Shown here one piece after another: positions 58,570-64,000 of a stretch of 64,000 nt of DNA. The translations under genes and the position numbers were made by a program. How positions within the stretch are numbered: position 1 is the first letter of the stretch; each line of letters opens with the position of its first letter. This DNA comes from Prinsepia uniflora. Taxonomy: Eukaryota > Streptophyta > Magnoliopsida > Rosales > Rosaceae. The stretch lies in the NCBI GenBank assembly GCA_032719365.1, contig CM064871.1, positions 34,569,566-34,633,565 on the forward strand. The letters are read 5' to 3'. The notes beneath the pieces were generated by a model. The model ran no database searches. It was not told the DNA's origin and saw only the letters and a list, made by a program, of their open reading frames with translations.

Positions 58570-59929
58570 GGTAATGAAAATATGGGTTTGTAATGAATTA
58601 AGCAAAGGAGTTTCACAGTTCCTGCAAATTTGGAGATAGTTATCATGCATACAATTATCATATGGTAATTCTCTACGATTTGTTTTTTTGTCTAAAAAGA
58701 AATTATCAATAATTGCAATTGAATTATAATTTCCCAGTAAATTCTTTCTTTTTGTTTCGTTCTCATTTTGGTGTTTTCCCTTCAGTTCTTTGTTTGGTTA
58801 ATTAGAAATAGAAATTTTAAGTTTTAAGCGGTGGCTTAGCTCAATCCAGGATTTAAACATAAATCTTCATATCCAAAATTTTGTCAACAACTAGACAGCT
58901 AAATCCTATTGTCACAATAAAAAAGTACCATGCATCTCATTTTATTAAAATTAACTAAACTAGAGATGAATGTATTAATTATCACTGCTAGAGTATCAAT
59001 TATCCTTTTCTGGAAGGGCTCTATAGGGAAGAAAGCATCCATGGATATAAGAAATTACATGGAATTAAGCTCAAAGAAAGACTTACCCTCTGATTGGAAT
59101 AGTAATTACATGGATATAAGAAATTACATGAAATTACATGTAAGAAATCACATTGATATAGTTTTCTAATTTTCTTTTGATTTAATGTCTTCCATTTTCT
59201 ACAGATGGTTCAGGTTCTTGTTACATCCTTGTTAAGGGTAATGGATGCTGGGGCAGATGAGGATGCATTGCTTAAGCTGATGGATGCTACTTGCAGACTC
59301 ACCACTGCTCCCTTGGACTTTCCTGATGACTAATGTCTTGATGTAGAATTTGACCCACAAGATTGCCTTATCTTGAAGGATTGAATATTTTAGAGTGGAT
59401 AGTTAATAGGATCAAAATGTATGGTGCTGGTACTTCTACAAAATTCCTATGCTTGTATGATTGCATGTGTTATCATACATATGTTAACAAATGTTTCTAT
59501 TCAAATGTATGTTGAAATTTCATAAAAAATGTTAAATTTAGGGGCCAACAAATTGCTAACTATCTTGATGTCAGTTTTCACTTTGAGATTTGAAGAAATG
59601 TGGGGTGGACACAGAAGGTAGTGGAAGGGGTGGAGGAAAAAGCAGGTCAAAGAATATATGTTGTGTCAACACTTCATATTAAGGGAACATAGCAGTTAGA
59701 AGACATCTATGCTTTATAATGAATGAACCTAAGTTTATAGTTTTATAGGGGGGGAAATTGCAAAATGGAATACATACTCAATTTACGAGTATAAAATAAT
59801 TTGTCAATACATTTAAAAGAATATTGTACTTAATTGATAAAATAGTTTTCTTAACAACTTATAGATATGGTACATATTCGCTTGATACTCTATATCTCAG
59901 CACTAGTAAATATATCTTAAATCAGACGA
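58570..59929 (+). other. Host locus after the complex; possible terminal exon at 59205-59333
   Basis: The first ~57 bases (GGTAATGAAAATATGGG...) continue the TGD3-like intron broken at 21297 and match the inverted copy near 60.98-61.04 kb. Most of the rest is AT-rich and empty. At 59205-59333 an open frame of 42 residues, beginning right after a TTTTCTACAG acceptor, reads VTSLLRVMDAGADEDALLKL and ends DFPDD before a stop. It looks like a last exon of a plant gene. The family is not recognised and it may be a captured fragment. Confidence 0.35.
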
Positions 59930-60945
59930 TTTGCTTTGCATTATGGCACGTCAAGATTCATCTTTCATATCCGTAATAGAATGTATCCTTTTCATCAATT
60001 CCTTGCAAATTTGGATCCTGTACAATAAGACAAAACATGTCACTAAAAAAATCACTAAGTGTTAATAAATAAGAAGGAAACTGATTGAGATTCATACCTA
60101 TTGTTGAATAATATTATTTTGTAGTCTTGAAAACGATGTTGAAAATAAGCTATTTGGAGGATACGGGACCCTATATAAAAATTAAAAGATAAATGGAATC
60201 TACAAGTAAGGAGTATTGATAAAAAAAAAAGAAGTAAATGTTTTCTAGCTATTTATATACTTACATTAGGATAAGGAACCATTGGAAAAGTATTAACTCG
60301 ACTATCATACATAGTATTAGAAAACCCGGAGACCTATAAATCAATCAAATGTAGAAAAAATTCAAGTATAAGATAAAATATTAAAAATAAATAAATCATG
60401 AACAAAAAAAACATATAGCTATATTTCAATTATTGTAGAATTAAAAAGAATATATATATTTATATATGCATAAATACCGTAGGAACAAGACTCTCTTGTA
60501 CTCTGACATCAGGGTCACCAAAATTATGTTTGTTTTCAAAATCCTACAATATGTATTTAGTAAATAACACTTACAAATAGATAATCATTAGAAGGAAGTA
60601 GAGCGATATAAAATATTATACATTACTAATGCTCTCTTGAGTTCCAGGAAGATCCTACAATATGTAATTAGTAAAGTTTTACATGTGACTAATTAATCAT
60701 ATCAAATATGGTCATTAATATTTATACCAAGAACAATTAATACAATAGTATGTATGGAAGTATTCAATTCATACTTACAATTAGTTGGAGCTAATTCCTC
60801 CATCTTCCGAAATACTTTTGGTTGCTTATCTTTCTTGCTCTTACTTGAGATCTTTTCAATAATAGCAATTTTCGTCGATGTAGAAAAAACTCACCGAAGA
60901 GCTTACTGCCAAAGGAGTCTCAAGGAAAATTCACAACAGATTGTC
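59930..60945 (-). other. Exon-like fragments, minus strand, unrecognised
   Basis: Several short minus-strand open pieces are bounded by AG and GT, for example one ending at 60779 before GTAAGT that reads KSKKDKQPKVFRKMEELAPT, and others near 60.5, 60.3, 60.15 and 60.0 kb. The piece from 60944 has stops in all frames near its start, so if this was a gene it is broken. No family is claimed. Confidence 0.25.
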
Positions 60946-61045
60946 TGCAGAAAATGAAAGTCATTAATTGGAAAGAAAATTAAAACTTGTGCAGGAATTG
61001 TGAAACTCCTTTGCTTAATTCCTTGAAAACTCATTTTTTCATTAC

Positions 61046-61130
61046 CTATTGAACGTTTGCATTCTCCGAGGTTGTAAATTCATGAGTTATTCCTTGCCAT
61101 ACTATCTTGCCCTCATAGAGAAACAATAGC
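61046..61130 (-). pseudogene. Second TGD3-like exon fragment, inverted
   Basis: The minus-strand exon encodes LLFLYEGKIVWQGITHEF, the C-terminal segment of TGD3-type ATPases, without the 11-bp duplication of the copy at 21198-21293. It shares that copy's TAG at the end and the GTAATGAAAA donor, and about 60 bases of following intron (to about 60985). The shared stop suggests both descend from one already broken copy, or that both are spliced just after TAG. Upstream it meets LTR-like DNA at about 61141. Confidence 0.65.
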
Positions 61131-61140
61131 CTACACACAC

Positions 61141-61325
61141 AGCAGGTAGCATGCCAAAGTCGAAGATCGTATGAGGTTGTTTCGAGTCCAAACCCTTTAG
61201 GGGCATTATGGTAATCTTGCCCCAAGGGCAATATGGTCATTTTACATGAATGGACTAGAATGTCCTAGAAGATTTTATATTTCTCTACCCAATCCTATTA
61301 CTACCGGCTTACCTCCATTTCTAAG

Positions 61326-61364
<39 letters not shown>

Positions 61365-62862
61365 ATTTTTCCTTGTTATGCTAGGGGGAGGAACAAAGAA
61401 AAGAAAAGAAGAAGAGGTAGTGAGTTCGGTGGGTGTACATCGAAAAAAAAAAAAGAAAAGCAACAAACTAGGAGGAAACTGAGGGCTGAACTCAGGGAGA
61501 TAAGAGAGTGAGCTTGGGAGGAGGAGAAGGTGAATTATAGAAGAACAACTGTGTAGAAAGTGTGAGGAGAGGGGGAGAAAACAAGGAACTGAGACCTCGT
61601 ACCCGTAAGCTTGGAAATATGACTTTGGTTCAAAAGACTTGAACATCGAAACCGTGTATTTTTGTGGCTTCCTGGAGTACATGTGATGTCTTTTGCTCAA
61701 AATAGTGGAGGTGTGATTGCTCAATCGTGATAGCAAAAGGCTAGCAGCCGTGGCCGAAAGATCGAATTAGAAGGCCTTGGATTTATATAATTATTTCCCC
61801 TATTTAACCTCATAGATCTTCTCCTTAGTTAGTTTAGAAGAACTTTGGTATTTGAAAAGGTCAAAACGGACGTGAAATGGACGAAAACCAGCCGGGCCAC
61901 TGTTGCGGGTCGACGACCCGAAAAACTAGTTATTCGGGTCTGAACGAGGACCCCTGTGACGACGCGTGACCACCACGTACAAGGAGCATTGCCCGACGTG
62001 TGGTGGCGCATATGGTTGTAGATGAAGTCCAACCAACATGTGATTTGTTCCTTACTAAATTCAGAGCTTAATGGTATAATTATCAAGTTGTTTGGAGCCT
62101 AATTGGCTATGGTTTTTGGTGTGTAAGTCAATATGTTACATTTTTTAAAATGAATCAATCTTGTGAAATTAAGAGACCTAAGTATAAATCTTTTGGGACA
62201 TTAGGGAAGTTAGAATGGCAATACCAAGTAATAGGAAAATTTTGTGAAAGTAATAAAAGGGGACCTATGTTTAAGGAAATGCCTAATGCATGAAATCAAA
62301 CTCATTATGTTAACGTTTGGGTTATATTAAGTAGTATATTTTGGGTAACATTATTTTGGGAAATGGAAAATAAAGGGAGTGATCACAAGTACCTCAAGTG
62401 ATGACTTCTAAACTTGATGATGTTGATAAGTATTTTATGTTTACGTTATCACATATGTTATAATTCTTTAATTTGATGTTTATATTGTCAACTTATGGTG
62501 GATGATGTCAGAGGTCGGATAATTGATTCTAAGATGATTATGTGTTTATATGTAGATATATTTACATCAGGTCATAATGAGGAACATCAGTAAAAAGGTT
62601 GTTTGGGTTAGCAAAAACTAAGAACAATCGATAAAATAGTTTTTATGTACATTTAGTGAGCAAATTAGCCATGATTAACCTATTAACTTCCACCACTTGG
62701 CAGGAAATGGGTTGGACGTGGGTGGAAACCTCTCAAGAGGTGGAACTTGTTCCCAATATTTAATGCAAGTAGGTGTGAAAGAAAATCACTTGTCTGACAA
62801 GGGTTGCCAGAAGGGAGTAGAGCTGGTTCGATTTTCGTGGAATTTTGGGACGGGTCCTGTCA
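61141..62862 (+). mobile_element. Partial LTR, plus orientation
   Basis: Ends GGGACGGGTCCTGTCA at 62862. Its beginning (GGTAGCATGCCAAAGTCGAAGATCG...) matches a point about 150 bases inside the family LTR start, so the 5' end is lost where it meets the TGD3-like fragment. It includes the (AT)n(GT)n tract and A/G-rich DNA near 61.4-61.5 kb. No primer site follows. Confidence 0.65.
61326..61364. repeat. (AT)n(GT)n microsatellite
   Basis: AT units pass directly into GT units. Confidence 0.95.
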
Positions 62863-64000
62863 AATGTGGCCCGTGTGTTCTAAAAAGGGATTTCTTCAAA
62901 CCACAAGGTGATAATGTGATGTGCAAGAAAATGGAAGGTTGCGTGAAGATTACAAGGAGGATTTCCTTTCGGCATAAGAAAGAATTGCACTAAACCTGCA
63001 AAGACTCCTACCTTTTAGCGAAAGGACTTGGCCCGAATAGACTACTTTTTTTACAAGAATTAGAGCTAGGGTTTTTTCCTATGTCTATATAAATCTAGTT
63101 TCAGCCATTAATCAAAGGGTTGCCCATTCCTATACCAAAACTTTGCTCAACCAAATTTTCCTTTTCATAAAGCCGAGATTTCACTTACAAAAGCCAACTA
63201 CACCATACTCCACGATAATCACCTTCCTCCGTGATATATAAGACAATTCTCGAGTGTTTCACCAAACTGTGTCCAAGAACATAGCATCCATAGGGAAATT
63301 CCTGAATGGAAAAAGTGTAACACGGCCTCTTTACTCCATAGTTTTCTCTTGTACTTGATTATTGTTTTTATGGATTGATCTCTAATATAATTCTAGTTTT
63401 ATACTTTATATTGATTTCAATAATCTTCCATGTGTTCTAATATTTTATTTTTTGTTGAGCTTGTATGTTTGTGCTTAATGCTTGATTAGATATAGGGAAA
63501 TTCCCGAGTCTATATTACTGAAAGTGTATAGGGTAATTCCCGTGCACGCACTAAAGATAATGTATATGTGTTTCATAAAACTAAGGTTATAGAATTTCAT
63601 AGGTTTTAAAATTGACAAATTTATGAATGAGTTAGGTAAGAAGAATGTGATGATCACTTGTAAATAATAGATTATGTTAGATTAGGTTTAGTTTAGTTCT
63701 TAATTTTGTAGGACATTAGAAACTCTCTTCACATCCTCATTCTATATTCCAAACGTTTTCATGCATAGGTACCCTCAATCCCCGGTTAGAATGATCCCCA
63801 TTTTCTAATGCTATATCTAACAAAACAAAAAGGTTTAAGTTGCATCCGTTTTCATTAAGTGTTGATTTGATGTTTGGTTTGAGCGTATCAATTTTTGGTG
63901 CTGTTTCTGGGGATTGAAACTTATTTTGTATGATTTTGTTTCTGTAAATATGTTTATATCGTGTAAATATCATACTTGTGCATAACTATCATACTTGTAC
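62863..64000. other. AT-rich DNA without a visible gene
   Basis: No credible coding region. A TATA-like TCTATATAAAT lies near 63085. The word ATAGGGAAATTCC or a close variant appears three times (near 63290, 63491 and 63527), possibly a decayed repeat. Confidence 0.5.

Noticed and set aside
63290..63540. ATAGGGAAATTCC words as a possible regulatory array
   Set aside because: Only three imperfect copies at irregular spacing; too weak to call.

Overview
The window is plant nuclear DNA, almost certainly from a flowering plant and probably a eudicot. It holds one intact gene, a two-exon chalcone synthase (CHS) with the intron at the family's conserved Cys60 site. It also holds En/Spm (CACTA) and Ty3/gypsy chromovirus transposons, and tRNA-iMet type primer binding sites next to LTRs. 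The species cannot be named from what is visible. By eye more than three quarters of the 64 kb is transposon-derived, mostly one large, diverged LTR family. Its LTRs are about 1.5-3.3 kb, start near TGTAACGACCCG and end near GGGACGGGTCCTGTCA.

Layout. 1-6530: pieces of LTR elements in both orientations. 6531-7438: a DNA-transposon-like repeat carrying a 380-bp solo LTR with an AACTT target-site duplication (TSD). 7438-14287: a truncated minus-strand CACTA element whose transposase gene is split by a 3.3-kb solo LTR (TSD ATGTC) and whose terminus lies about 300 bp upstream of the CHS TATA box. 14288-16082: CHS promoter and gene. 16083-21297: gene-poor DNA with a solo LTR (17645-20629, TSD ATTTG) and a decayed exon pair resembling the plastid lipid-transporter ATPase TGD3. 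21298-58569: a 37-kb nested retroelement complex with TSD GGTAA, inserted at the splice donor of that pseudo-exon. 58570-64000: continuation of the host locus, exon-like fragments, an inverted second TGD3-like fragment, another partial LTR and AT-rich DNA.

Inside the 37-kb complex the order of events can be read. An outer non-coding element has LTRs at 21298-25479 and 56088-58569. It received a plus LTR (28182), itself hit by a minus solo LTR (30258-33090, TSD TTTTG). A Tekay/Del-like chromovirus then landed at 33449. A minus-strand non-coding element (36804-46788, TSD CGAGA) inserted into the chromovirus protease region. The chromovirus 3' LTR is cut at 51981 and joined to the tail of another minus element. 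Most of these elements have primer binding sites and polypurine tracts but no protein, so they look like large retrotransposon derivatives that would need enzymes from a chromovirus such as the broken one here.

The most unusual signal is in the LTRs: arrays of very short inverted repeats whose two arms change together from unit to unit and copy to copy (for example GACATC/GATGTC, AGCGTC/GACGCT, GGCATC/GATGCC around a 3-base loop; GAGT/ACTC versus GGGT/ACCC around TTAAAG; GGGC/GCCC, GGGA/TCCC, GGAC/GTCC). Pairing is kept while sequence is not. That suggests selection on structure, or a copying mechanism that repairs quasi-palindromes.
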